A stretch of 64,000 bases of DNA from Faucicola sp902506215 (GCA_016888885.1 CP069437.1:1426001-1490000); one strand, 5' to 3'. Shown: positions 33,526 through 42,219, numbered from the stretch's first letter. The notes: a model not told the origin generated them from the sequence alone. Program-made: numbers and translations.

Positions 33526-33737
33526 TCCATCATATCCGCAATAAAGTGCAACATTGACGCGATATCATAACTCCCTTCTAAAAATCCCATATTTTCACAA
33601 CCATCAGGAATGAAAACCGTCTGGTTTTCTAACCGACTATCCAAGCTAAGCATTCGCAAGGTATTCACAATTTTGCCTTTGATGCCTTCATCCGCTAGCC
33701 ATTCACAATCATCATTGAACTTGTAAGCAACATGCAT
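33522..33737 (-). CDS. Unknown 71-residue protein of the restriction island
   Basis: Acidic protein I do not recognise (CEWLADEGIKGKIVNTLRML, DGCENMGFLEGSYDIASMLH). ATG 33737 lies 67 bases from the divergent controller gene, and the stop overlaps the methyltransferase start by 4 bases. That overlap makes translation coupled and supports a real gene. It could regulate or assist the methyltransferase, but nothing in the sequence shows how. Confidence 0.65.
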   Translation of the reverse strand: MHVAYKFNDDCEWLADEGIKGKIVNTLRMLSLDSRLENQTVFIPDGCENMGFLEGSYDIASMLHFIADMME

Positions 33738-33756
33738 GTCAATAATTCCGAAAATA

Positions 33757-33769
33757 ACACTTATTGTGT
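33757..33769. promoter_or_regulatory. Candidate controller-protein operator (C-box)
   Basis: Perfect inverted repeat ACAC-TTATT-GTGT in the 67-base gap between the divergent 71-residue ORF and the XRE regulator. C proteins of restriction systems bind such short dyads to time nuclease expression. A second, symmetric half-site pair is not obvious. Confidence 0.45.
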
Positions 33770-33804
33770 GTAGTTAATTTTAATCAATCAGTGAGAATAA
33801 CGCA

Positions 33805-34038
33805 ATGGAAAATGACATTTTAATCAATTTTGGGCAAAAAATTCGCCAACTGCGCAAAGCTAAAAACCTCAGTCAAGAGCAGTTAGCAGAACTGACAGGA
33901 TTTCATCGCAACTATATTGGCATGGTCGAACGTGGCGAGCGAAATCCTGCATTAGTCAATATTGAGATTTTTGCTAACGCGTTTGATTTGACGTTAAGTG
34001 AATTATTTGATTTTAGGGGAAAAAATGAAACTAGTTGA
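33805..34038 (+). CDS. XRE-family controller (C) protein
   Basis: 77-residue helix-turn-helix regulator. Residues about 17-55 (LSQEQLAELTGFHRNYIGMVERGERNPALVN) are the classic XRE helix-turn-helix, and the size is that of restriction-system C proteins. It lies directly before the endonuclease gene and overlaps it by 14 bases. The likely role is to delay nuclease production until methylation is done. Confidence 0.88.
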   Translation: MENDILINFGQKIRQLRKAKNLSQEQLAELTGFHRNYIGMVERGERNPALVNIEIFANAFDLTLSELFDFRGKNETS

Positions 34039-34702
34039 TGTATTTGATAAATTGCCAGCCCTTTATCACAAGCCATTTTCACAGCTTAAACTTCAAGAAG
34101 ATTTAACCAGTTTTACAATTAATAAAGGTAATACGGGGCAATTCTTACAACAGCTTTTAGACATGCCAAACAATAGCGATTTGACCGATTTTGAAGATGG
34201 TGAGTTAAAAACCAATAAAGCAGATAGCAACGGCAAACCTAGAGAAACCATGTTTATTACCCAAATTTCTAAAGATTTTGATAGTTTATTTTTTAATGAT
34301 ACTGTAGAAAATCGCTTACTAGCCAAAATAAGTAATTTGCTTTATCTGCCTGTTTGTAAAAACAGTAAAGAGCCTAATGATTGGTATTTTTTACCTGCGT
34401 ATCACATTAATTGCAAAGAAAACCACGATTTGTTTCAACAATTTCATGATGATTTTGAAACGATAAAAGCAAAAATCTTGCATGATTTGGAAAATTCATC
34501 CGACAAATTTATTCATACTTCAAACGGCAAATATATCCAAATTCGCAGTAAAGACGCAAAGAGAGCGAACGGGCAATATAATCCAATATTTTGCACTACG
34601 CTTGATCGCCATGTATCCAATAAAAACCATGCGTTTTATTTTAAAAAGGAATTTATGCTAGATATTCAAAACGGTACTATCAAAGCCGATAAAATTGTTT
34701 AG
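34025..34702 (+). CDS. MutH-like type II restriction endonuclease, probable GATC specificity
   Basis: 225 residues from ATG 34025, with AGGGGAAAA upstream; an in-frame TTG at 33998 lies inside the controller gene. TDFEDGELKT (about 54-63) followed by GKPRETMFI (70-78) mirrors the MutH active site (D70, E77, K79 in E. coli, then GRPLETTFV). Here D55, E60 and K62 are the candidates, with a shorter D-E spacing. The length is also MutH-like, not that of MboI/DpnII (~280) or Sau3AI (~490). Neighbouring DpnM/DpnA-like methylases point to GATC. Confidence 0.8.
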   Translation: MKLVDVFDKLPALYHKPFSQLKLQEDLTSFTINKGNTGQFLQQLLDMPNNSDLTDFEDGELKTNKADSNGKPRETMFITQISKDFDSLFFNDTVENRLLAKISNLLYLPVCKNSKEPNDWYFLPAYHINCKENHDLFQQFHDDFETIKAKILHDLENSSDKFIHTSNGKYIQIRSKDAKRANGQYNPIFCTTLDRHVSNKNHAFYFKKEFMLDIQNGTIKADKIV

Positions 34703-34705
34703 AGA

Positions 34706-35596
34706 TTAATAATTCCGTATTAATAATTCATTGACGGCTTGACGACTGGTTGATTTTGCCCCAATAGCACGATTAGCCGTTACTCGCTCGATATTAAAAT
34801 CTTGATAAAGATTATCAAAAAAATCATCATACTCACTGTGCGTCGTTGAGTCGGAATTACTTAATAAAAACTGATGTCCCAATTTATCAATTTTTTGGCA
34901 AAACCCATGTAGCCGACGTTGCTCACTGTCATCAAAAACTTGATGAGAATATGCAGTAAAACTTGCTGTTTCGCTAATCGGGCGATAAGGTGGATCAAGA
35001 TAAAACCAGCAAGGTAAGTTGTTTGGTAGCACTTTAATCGTTTGCTCGTAGTCACCCTGTAAAATCACGACTTTTTGCAACGCGTCAGAGACTGCAAGTA
35101 ATAATGCTTTATCCAAAAAAACGGGTCTTTTATAACTACCTATTGGCACATTAAACTGATTTTTTTTATTAACTCGATATAGCCCATTAAAACTGGCTTT
35201 ATTCAAAAATATAAATAAACTGGCTTGCTTCACTGGATCAAGATTTCTTTGATTAAAACTTGCACGTTTAGCATAAAAATAAGGCGTTTTTGCATCTTTA
35301 TCTAACAACCTATCATACTCTTTTTGCAAGTTATCTAACTCAATCATTAACTGTTGAACATCTGCCTTGATAACCTGATAGACATTTATTAGATCTTCAT
35401 TAAAGTCATTAATAATAAGTTTTTTTAGATACTTTAAGTTAGATAATGCCCAAAAACTGACCGCACCCCCGCCCAAAAATGGCTCAATCATACAGAAATC
35501 TTGATTGGCTGTATAATTTGGCAAACGTGCTTGTATGTCACTGATGAGTTGTGATTTACCGCCAGCCCATTTTAGAAAAGGTTTAAGTTGAGACAT
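34706..35596 (-). CDS. Dam/DpnM-like adenine DNA methyltransferase (alpha class)
   Basis: 296-residue N6-adenine methyltransferase. FLKWAGGKSQLI (about 7-18) and EPFLGGGAVSFW (motif I, about 39) precede FYLDPPYRPIS (motif IV, about 198), the alpha-class order of Dam and M.DpnII. GATC methylation is expected. It converges on the endonuclease gene with a 3-base gap. It has its own promoter region upstream (35597-35725). AT-rich like the rest of the island. Confidence 0.92.
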   Translation of the reverse strand: MSQLKPFLKWAGGKSQLISDIQARLPNYTANQDFCMIEPFLGGGAVSFWALSNLKYLKKLIINDFNEDLINVYQVIKADVQQLMIELDNLQKEYDRLLDKDAKTPYFYAKRASFNQRNLDPVKQASLFIFLNKASFNGLYRVNKKNQFNVPIGSYKRPVFLDKALLLAVSDALQKVVILQGDYEQTIKVLPNNLPCWFYLDPPYRPISETASFTAYSHQVFDDSEQRRLHGFCQKIDKLGHQFLLSNSDSTTHSEYDDFFDNLYQDFNIERVTANRAIGAKSTSRQAVNELLIRNY

Positions 35597-35725
35597 TTTT
35601 TAAATTTGAACATCGAATCAAAAAGGAAAGGCATTATAGCACAGCCGATTTTTATCCTTTCAATGAACTTCAATGCAAATTGATGTGTTAGAATTTTAAG
35701 CAAACCTGTCACTCATTATAAAAAT

Positions 35726-36631
35726 ATGCCGACCATCACCCAACAATCCCCTGCCAAAATCAATCTATTTTTACATATTACCGGTAAACGCCCCGACGGC
35801 TATCACAATCTACAAACCGTATTTCGGCTGATAGATTTGTACGATACGCTCACTTTTAGTCATACGGATACAACCATTGGCGACAACTTGCCCGTCACCC
35901 TGACCAATGCCGAGCACGTCACCGACAACCCTGCCGACAATCTGATTGTTAAAGCTGCCATTGCCTTATTAGCCTTTGCCAAAAAGCATCAAATTTTGAG
36001 TGACTCGCAAATCGCCCAATTACCGATTGTTGATATTCACCTCGATAAACACATTCCGATGGGGGCAGGCTTGGGCGGGGGTTCGTCTAATTGTGCGACA
36101 GCCCTGATGACGCTCAATACCTTATGGCAACTGGGATTGAGCAATGAGCAGCTACGCCTCATCGGCGCAAAACTGGGCGCCGATGTACCGATATTTATTT
36201 TTGGCAAAGACGCCATTGCTGAAGGCATTGGCGAGGTTTTAACGCCGATTGACTTGCCTGCGCAGCAATTTTTATTGTTAAAACCCGATGCCCATATCAG
36301 CACGGCTGAACTTTTCGCCCACCCGCTGCTAAAACGGGACTGTGCAAGCCTGTCTCATGACTATTTGCAAAGCCATTGCCATGCCTTTACCAATGAATTA
36401 ACCGATGGCTTTACCAATGTTTTTGAACCTGTGGTATGTGCCTTATCTACAGACGTCAACGCCGCCATGCAGGTTTTAAGGACGCTTGCCGCCAACACCC
36501 GCACCACACCGCGCATGACGGGCTCAGGCAGCTGTGTGTTGTTGCCAGTACCTAGCGATTTTGATAAAAATAGCATCAAACACAGGCTACAATCCTCACC
36601 TTTTCAGGCGTATTGGGTGCATACGCTGTAA
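35726..36631 (+). CDS. ispE: 4-diphosphocytidyl-2-C-methyl-D-erythritol kinase
   Basis: 301-residue GHMP kinase of the non-mevalonate isoprenoid pathway. Motifs are SPAKINLFLHITGKRPDGYH at the start, the ATP loop PMGAGLGGGSSNCATAL (about 112-128), LGADVPIF and MTGSGSCVL near the end. It precedes two tRNA(Gln) genes and prs, the order found in many gammaproteobacteria. Confidence 0.96.
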   Translation: MPTITQQSPAKINLFLHITGKRPDGYHNLQTVFRLIDLYDTLTFSHTDTTIGDNLPVTLTNAEHVTDNPADNLIVKAAIALLAFAKKHQILSDSQIAQLPIVDIHLDKHIPMGAGLGGGSSNCATALMTLNTLWQLGLSNEQLRLIGAKLGADVPIFIFGKDAIAEGIGEVLTPIDLPAQQFLLLKPDAHISTAELFAHPLLKRDCASLSHDYLQSHCHAFTNELTDGFTNVFEPVVCALSTDVNAAMQVLRTLAANTRTTPRMTGSGSCVLLPVPSDFDKNSIKHRLQSSPFQAYWVHTL

Positions 36632-36688
36632 CAAAATTTTGGAAAATCAACGATTGCAAAAATTTTGGTGTTCATGCCCAAAAAAAGC

Positions 36689-36716
36689 TTGCAATTTTAC
36701 GTTTTTTGGTTAAAAT
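36689..36716 (+). promoter_or_regulatory. Sigma-70 promoter of the first tRNA(Gln)
   Basis: TTGCAA, a 16-base spacer, then TAAAAT; the expected start is about 8 bases before the tRNA. Confidence 0.6.
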
Positions 36717-36730
36717 ATCGCTTCCAATAT

Positions 36731-36806
36731 AGGGGTATCGCCAAGTTGGTAAGGCACCAGGTTTTGATCCTGGCATCCGTTGGTTCGAGTCCAGCTACCC
36801 CTGCCA
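36731..36806 (+). tRNA. tRNA-Gln (TTG)
   Basis: Cloverleaf with acceptor AGGGGTA / TACCCCT, discriminator G and encoded CCA. The anticodon loop TTTTGAT in stem CCAGG / CCTGG gives anticodon TTG, and the T-loop is TTCGAGT. Near-identical to the second copy, differing by one base in the variable region (CATCC here). Confidence 0.97.
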
Positions 36807-36888
36807 TATTCAAAGATGTACAGATTTTGTTGTGCATCACGTAGTAAAAATTTTGTCATAAAATCTGCGCTGTGCAAGACATTTTACA

Positions 36889-36917
36889 TTGACAAAATCG
36901 CCTAAAATCGGTATAGT
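36889..36917 (+). promoter_or_regulatory. Sigma-70 promoter of the second tRNA(Gln)
   Basis: Consensus TTGACA, 17-base spacer, TATAGT. The expected start is a few bases before the tRNA at 36930. It is among the best promoter matches in the window. Confidence 0.8.
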
Positions 36918-36929
36918 TCGCACCGTCAC

Positions 36930-37005
36930 AGGGGTATCGCCAAGTTGGTAAGGCACCAGGTTTTGATCCTGGCATTCGTTGGTTCGAGTCCAGCTACCCC
37001 TGCCA
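36930..37005 (+). tRNA. tRNA-Gln (TTG), second copy
   Basis: Same cloverleaf and anticodon TTG as the copy at 36731, with CATTC instead of CATCC in the variable region and encoded CCA. It has its own strong promoter. Confidence 0.97.
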
Positions 37006-37132
37006 TTTTCTTTACTAACCCATTTTTAGTAGTTGACGTAATGACGTTTTTCTCATCCTAATTGTAACAGTTAGTTGATGAGTTTTTTTGTTTGATGAAA
37101 CCGTCATTGGTCTAGAAAAATAGGACTTGTAT

Positions 37133-38083
37133 ATGCCTTATTTGGCAATTTTTACCGGAAATGCCCATCCAGAATTGGCAAAAAATGTCACCAATCACTT
37201 ACATATTCCGCTAGGACGTGCCGATGTGACGCGTTTTTCGGATGGTGAAGTCGCGGTTGAAATCCAAGAAAATGTACGTGGTAAAGATGTGTTTATCCTA
37301 CAATCAACTTGCTCACCGACCAATGACAATTTGATGGAAATCATGGTAATGGCAGATGCCTTGCGCCGTGCCAGTGCAGGTCGCATTACGGCAGTGATGC
37401 CCTATTTTGGTTATGCCCGTCAAGACCGTCGTCCTCGCTCAGCGCGTGTCCCTATCTCAGCAAAAGTGGTCGCTGATATGCTCAATATCGTGAGCATTGA
37501 CCGTGTCGTTACGGTGGATTTGCACTCAGACCAGATTCAAGGTTTTTTTGATATCCCTGTAGACAATATTTACGGTACGCCGGTTTTATTTAAAGATTTG
37601 CGTGAGCAAAAATACGATAACTTGATGGTGGTATCCCCTGACGTGGGCGGTGTGGTGCGTGCCCGTGCAATGGCAAAACAGTTAGGCGATGCCGACATGG
37701 CCATTATCGACAAACGCCGCGCCAAAGCTAATGAATCAGAAGTAATGCATATCATCGGTGATGTTAAAGATCGCGATTGCGTGATTATCGATGATATGGT
37801 AGATACCGCAGGTACCCTGTGCAAAGCCGCTGCCGCATTAAAAGAACGTGGCGCGCGCCGTGTGGTGGGTTATATCACCCACCCCGTATTGTCAGGTAAA
37901 GCCATCCAAACAATTGCAGCGTCAGTACTTGATGAACTTGTCGTAACCGATACTATCCCACTGTCAGATGCCGCAAAAAACACAGGCAAAATTCGCCAAG
38001 TGACCATTGCGCCTATGCTGGCTGAAGCGCTACGTCGTATCAACAATGAAGAATCATTGAGTGCGATGTTTGACATTATGTAG
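37133..38083 (+). CDS. prs: Ribose-phosphate pyrophosphokinase
   Basis: 316-residue cytoplasmic enzyme making PRPP from ribose 5-phosphate and ATP for nucleotides, histidine and tryptophan. ATG 37133 has TAGGAC upstream. Motifs: FSDGEVAVEIQENVRG, MPYFGYARQDRR, VDLHSDQIQGFF and the PRPP loop CVIIDDMVDTAGTL. Length is standard. Confidence 0.97.
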   Translation: MPYLAIFTGNAHPELAKNVTNHLHIPLGRADVTRFSDGEVAVEIQENVRGKDVFILQSTCSPTNDNLMEIMVMADALRRASAGRITAVMPYFGYARQDRRPRSARVPISAKVVADMLNIVSIDRVVTVDLHSDQIQGFFDIPVDNIYGTPVLFKDLREQKYDNLMVVSPDVGGVVRARAMAKQLGDADMAIIDKRRAKANESEVMHIIGDVKDRDCVIIDDMVDTAGTLCKAAAALKERGARRVVGYITHPVLSGKAIQTIAASVLDELVVTDTIPLSDAAKNTGKIRQVTIAPMLAEALRRINNEESLSAMFDIM

Positions 38084-38356
38084 GTGATTTTAAGCAGTGT
38101 TAGCCAGCATGTAAGATGCGGGCTTATTGGTTTCGTCCATGTTGCTATTGTTAACTTGCTATTTGCAAAATAATTGTTAAAGTTTTGCCATTTTTTAAAA
38201 AAGTGGCGCATAACGCATAAATTGGTCGCAAATTTATGCTTTTTTTCACTCGCTAGTCACTTGCTAATCTTTATAAGCAGAGCTTTGTAAGTAAAGGCAA
38301 AAAGCCAAGTCATACTGACAAGGCACTCATGACTAGCCTAACCCAAGGAAACTCCC

Positions 38357-39082
38357 ATGAGTAACCAAACTTTTGAATTAAACGCTGTCGTACGTGGCGA
38401 TGAGTTACAAGGTAAAGGTGCGAGCCGCCGCCTTCGTAAACAAAACCTAGTACCAGCAATCGTATACGGTGCAGACAAAGAGCCAGCCTCTATTGCCATC
38501 CGTTACAATGAATTGATTAAATCACTTGAAACAGAAAGTTTCTTCTCTCACATTTTGACCATCAACGTAGAAGGTCAAGGTACGGAAGAAGTGGTGATTA
38601 AAGCACTACAACGTCATCCAGCCAAAAACACCCCAATGCATGCTGACTTCCAACGTATCGTCCGTGGTCAAGCGATGCACATCACTGTTCCTGTACACTA
38701 TGTAGGCGCTGAAGATGCACCGGGTCATAAAGCAGGCGGTATCTTTGTATCGAATGCCACTGAACTTGAAATCACTGCCATTCCTTCAAAAATCCCAGAA
38801 TACTTGACAGTCGATGTATCTGGCATGAACGTCGGTGATTCGATTCACTTGTTAGATATCCAGTTGCCTGAAGGCGTTGCCATTCGTGAGCTTGAAGTGA
38901 CTGAACCGTTTAACCGTACCGTGGCTACTATGCAAGCGCCAACGGTGGAAGTTGAAGAGCCAATCGAGCCAGAAGCAAATGAAGAAGCTGCCGGTACTCG
39001 TGATCCTGAAGGTGACGAAGAAGCACGTAAGCTTCAAGCACAAGATGACACCCATGATGCCCCAAAATCTGATGATGAATAA
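38357..39082 (+). CDS. rplY: 50S ribosomal protein L25/Ctc, long form
   Basis: 241-residue L25 of the two-domain Ctc type. The N-terminal 5S rRNA-binding domain (about 1-95) has GKGASRRLRKQNLVPAIVYG and RHPAKNTPMHADFQRI. The C-terminal beta domain (about 96-190) and an acidic tail (190-241) follow. E. coli has only the first domain (94 residues). AAGGAAA lies before the ATG. Confidence 0.96.
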   Translation: MSNQTFELNAVVRGDELQGKGASRRLRKQNLVPAIVYGADKEPASIAIRYNELIKSLETESFFSHILTINVEGQGTEEVVIKALQRHPAKNTPMHADFQRIVRGQAMHITVPVHYVGAEDAPGHKAGGIFVSNATELEITAIPSKIPEYLTVDVSGMNVGDSIHLLDIQLPEGVAIRELEVTEPFNRTVATMQAPTVEVEEPIEPEANEEAAGTRDPEGDEEARKLQAQDDTHDAPKSDDE

Positions 39083-39119
39083 TCCTTTATCATCTGCCGC
39101 TTAAGTTGGAATAATCAGC

Positions 39120-39707
39120 GTGTCAAAACTGAAACTGATTGTCGGACTTGGCAACCCAGGTCAGCAGTATGCCCAAACACGGCATAATGCTGGCTTTTGG
39201 TTTGTGGAGCGTATAAGCGAGACGTTTAACATTACCATGACGTTGGATAAAAAATTTCATGGTTTGGTTGGGCGTGGCTTAGTGTATGGCATGGATATAC
39301 GCTTATTGTTACCGCATACTTTTATGAATAAATCAGGCGAAGCGGTGGTGCCGATGGTGAATTTTTATGGCATCCACAATGACGAACTACTGATTGTTCA
39401 TGATGAGCTTGACCTTGATGTGGGTCGTATGCGCTTAAAAACAGGCGGTGGTCATGGCGGTCATAATGGACTGCGTGATATCGTGCCGCATATCGGCGCG
39501 GATTTTCACCGTTTACGTTTGGGGATTGGTCATCCCGGACATAAGTCCAAGGTATCGGGCTATGTGCTTGGCAAACCGACCGCTGATGAGCAAATCGCAT
39601 TTGACAGTATGCTAGATGCTGCCATGCGTACCCTGCCCGATTTGGTGACAGGTGACTTAGCCAAAGCCCAGCAAGCCATCAATAGCTTTAAACTACCTAA
39701 TCCCTAA
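39120..39707 (+). CDS. pth: Peptidyl-tRNA hydrolase
   Basis: 195-residue enzyme that frees tRNA from dropped-off peptidyl-tRNA. VGLGNPGQQYAQTRHNAGFW holds the catalytic histidine (about 24). MNKSGEAV, VHDELDLDVG and GHGGHNGLRDI are standard. GTG start 37 bases after rplY, so cotranscription is likely. Confidence 0.96.
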   Translation: MSKLKLIVGLGNPGQQYAQTRHNAGFWFVERISETFNITMTLDKKFHGLVGRGLVYGMDIRLLLPHTFMNKSGEAVVPMVNFYGIHNDELLIVHDELDLDVGRMRLKTGGGHGGHNGLRDIVPHIGADFHRLRLGIGHPGHKSKVSGYVLGKPTADEQIAFDSMLDAAMRTLPDLVTGDLAKAQQAINSFKLPNP

Positions 39708-39921
39708 CGTTAACCAAAGGACAAGATTGATAAATCTTAGGGTCTATCCTTGAACTTTTATTTTCCTTCCATATATTGATTGCAAGATGGATGAATTTTT
39801 CACCTGATATTTCAATCATGCTTAACTTTTATCGAGTTGGTTAATAGCCTCTCATGACTAGCCTGCTCACTTTTACCACAATGACGCGCATTGCGTTGAC
39901 CTGACAAGGTAAGGAACGATC

Positions 39922-40302
39922 ATGTTATTAACCTTATTAAAAGCCAAACTTCACCGCGCACGTGTGACCCATTGTGAGCTTCACTACGAAGGTTCATGTG
40001 GCATTGATAGCGAGTTACTCGACTTGGCGGGCATCCGTGAGAACGAATCAATCGACATTTACAATGTCAACAACGGTAAACGTTTTCGCACCTATGCGAT
40101 TCGGGCAGAAGCGGGCTCAAAAATGATTTCGCTCAACGGCGCAGCCGCTCACATGGCGGATTTGGGCGATGTAGTGATTATCGCCGCCTACGCGCAAATG
40201 GATGAGAAAGAAGCCGATAACCACCATCCACGTTTGGTTTACCTTGATGAAGGTAATATTGTCAAAGACACTGCCAACGTGATTCCTGTACAGGTTTCTT
40301 AA
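39922..40302 (+). CDS. panD: Aspartate 1-decarboxylase (pyruvoyl enzyme)
   Basis: 126-residue proenzyme that makes beta-alanine for pantothenate and CoA. Self-cleavage site G24-S25 in HYEGSCGID is intact. ISLNGAAAHMADLGDVVII is typical. AAGGAACG precedes the ATG. No other pan genes are nearby. Confidence 0.96.
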   Translation: MLLTLLKAKLHRARVTHCELHYEGSCGIDSELLDLAGIRENESIDIYNVNNGKRFRTYAIRAEAGSKMISLNGAAAHMADLGDVVIIAAYAQMDEKEADNHHPRLVYLDEGNIVKDTANVIPVQVS

Positions 40303-40334
40303 CACAGCTTTATCGTTACCACAAATGTGCAAAT

Positions 40335-40365
40335 AAAAAAAGCCGAAACTAATTCGGCTTTTTTT
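40335..40365. terminator. Bidirectional terminator between panD and sodB
   Basis: AAAAAAGCCGAA-ACTAA-TTCGGCTTTTTT: perfect stem with A and T runs on either side. It serves both convergent genes. Confidence 0.92.
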
Positions 40366-40402
40366 AAACGATTAAAGGACTTAAAGAAGCAAAAATAGGC
40401 GA

Positions 40403-41029
40403 TTATTTTTCTACGCCAGCTTCTTGACCTTTGTACTTGGCGTTTGCATAATCCCAGTTGACCAGTTTGTCTAGGAAAGTGTCAACGTAGTCTGGACGAC
40501 GATTACGATAATCGATGTAGTAAGCATGTTCCCACACGTCACATGTCAATACTGCAACTTGGTTATGCGCTAACGGGGTGTCTGCGTTTGCAGTCTTAAT
40601 GATTGATAATTGACCACCAACGCTGTCAGCCACTAACCACGCCCAACCTGAACCAAATTGGCTTACAGCCGCGTTTTTGAATTCTTCACGGAATTTTGCA
40701 TACGAACCAAACGCTTCTTCGATTTTGGCTTTTAGATCGCCTGTTGGTTCACCACCACCATTGGCAGTTAGGCAGTTCCAGTAGAAAGTATGGTTCCAAA
40801 CCTGTGCCGCTTGGTTAAAGATGGTGGCTTTGCTACTATCACCTGCGGTGGCTTTGATGATTTCATCAAGCTCTTTACCTTCAAGCCCTGAACCTGGTAG
40901 TAGCTCATTTAGTTTGTTGACATACGCTGCATGGTGTTTGTCATGGTGAAATTCTAGGGTTTCTGCACTGATATGTGGCTCAAGCGCATTTTTGGCATAT
41001 GGTAAATCTGGTAATGTAATTTGTGACAT
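40403..41029 (-). CDS. sodB: Iron superoxide dismutase
   Basis: 208-residue cytoplasmic Fe/Mn-family dismutase. Metal ligands are H28 in LEFHHDKHH, a histidine in WNHTFYW, and D and H in DVWEHAYYIDY. The sequence around FGSGWAWLV and overall likeness to E. coli SodB favour iron. AAGGAAA lies 6 bases before the ATG. Confidence 0.95.
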   Translation of the reverse strand: MSQITLPDLPYAKNALEPHISAETLEFHHDKHHAAYVNKLNELLPGSGLEGKELDEIIKATAGDSSKATIFNQAAQVWNHTFYWNCLTANGGGEPTGDLKAKIEEAFGSYAKFREEFKNAAVSQFGSGWAWLVADSVGGQLSIIKTANADTPLAHNQVAVLTCDVWEHAYYIDYRNRRPDYVDTFLDKLVNWDYANAKYKGQEAGVEK

Positions 41030-41568
41030 GTTATTTTCCTTTTTCCTTCGCTATTGTTGTGATGACTTTATGATAAAAGTGACCACATGCCATTTTTGTG
41101 ATAAAAGCTTTGTATTCAAAGCGCAGATATCAAAACCATATCTAAAATGGCAAGTTGGCTGGGTTTATGTGATTTAGTTTATGTTATTTAGCTATACTTC
41201 ATCAAGCTTCATCAAGGGTTAAAACCACTCACTAACTTTACTATCGTGAGCTTTGTTTATTAACCTTGCTATCATTAGCCCTGATAATATCCTCATAACA
41301 CATGGGTTATTTTGCCATAAAAATTGGCAAAATTTAACCGTTTCTATAGTGGGGATTTATTATGTTGTGGGATAAAAATCAATGAGTGTATGCTAATAAG
41401 CTGATTTTTAACCCGTTACTTGCTATTTGATGATAGCAAATTACTCAAAAAAAACTGTATTGGTTTGGTATAAGGCTTTTGCAATATGAGTATTTGCAGC
41501 GCGAGCCACTGTTAACTATGCTATGATAAGGTTAAGTTTTTTATGCAAAATACACACAGTGGGTCTGT
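41030..41568. other. Gene-free region between sodB and rdgB
   Basis: 539 AT-rich bases between divergent genes with no ORF of coding character. It contains one strong inverted repeat (41305-41339) and must hold both promoters. I see no tRNA, known riboswitch or mobile-element end. Confidence 0.55.
41305..41339. other. Inverted repeat in the sodB-rdgB intergenic region
   Basis: Arms ATTTTGCCA / TGGCAAAAT with a 7-base loop, extended outward by GGTT / AACC with an internal bulge. It could be an operator, a small-RNA hairpin or a remnant. Confidence 0.4.
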
Positions 41569-42219
41569 ATGTCAGTTTCTATCCCCAATCAACTATTTCC
41601 TACCCGCCAGTTAGTCCTCGCCAGTAATAACCAAGGCAAACTCGCGGAATTTAAGCAATTATTTGAACAAGCCAATCTTGAAATAACCGTCACCCCACAA
41701 GGGCAATTGGGCATCGAGGATGCGGTCGAAGATGGGCTTAGCTTTATTGAAAACGCGCTGATTAAAGCCCGTCATGCCAGCCGTATTAGCAGCTTACCTG
41801 CGATTGCGGATGATTCGGGTTTATGTGTACCCATACTAGGCGGTCAACCCGGAATTTATTCTGCGCGTTTTGCCCAAGATGAAGCCAGCTTTAGCGAGCA
41901 TAAAGACTTAGCCAATAACCAAAAATTATTGCGGCTTCTTGAACCGCACAGACACACGACTGAGCCGATTATCGGGCAGTTTGTTTGCGTGCTTGCCTTG
42001 GTGCGCCATGCCGAAGACCCGCTACCCATCATTGCCCAAGGAATTTGGCAAGGTGAAATCTTGCCCGCCCCGCAAGGTGAGCTTGGTTTTGGTTATGACC
42101 CGCTATTTTGGGTACCAAGCGTACAAAAAAGCGCTGCCGAGATGCAAAAGAGCGATAAAAACCGCATCAGTCATCGCGGGCAAGCGATGCAGCAACTGCT
42201 AATGCAATTGATTAAGTAA
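41569..42219 (+). CDS. rdgB: XTP/dITP diphosphatase
   Basis: 216-residue Ham1/RdgB-family enzyme that removes inosine and xanthosine triphosphates from the nucleotide pool. Motifs: LVLASNNQGKLAEFKQLF at the start, AIADDSGLCV, LGFGYDPLFWVP and KNRISHRGQAM at the end. The last codons are part of a 20-base direct repeat that crosses the stop codon. Confidence 0.95.
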   Translation: MSVSIPNQLFPTRQLVLASNNQGKLAEFKQLFEQANLEITVTPQGQLGIEDAVEDGLSFIENALIKARHASRISSLPAIADDSGLCVPILGGQPGIYSARFAQDEASFSEHKDLANNQKLLRLLEPHRHTTEPIIGQFVCVLALVRHAEDPLPIIAQGIWQGEILPAPQGELGFGYDPLFWVPSVQKSAAEMQKSDKNRISHRGQAMQQLLMQLIK

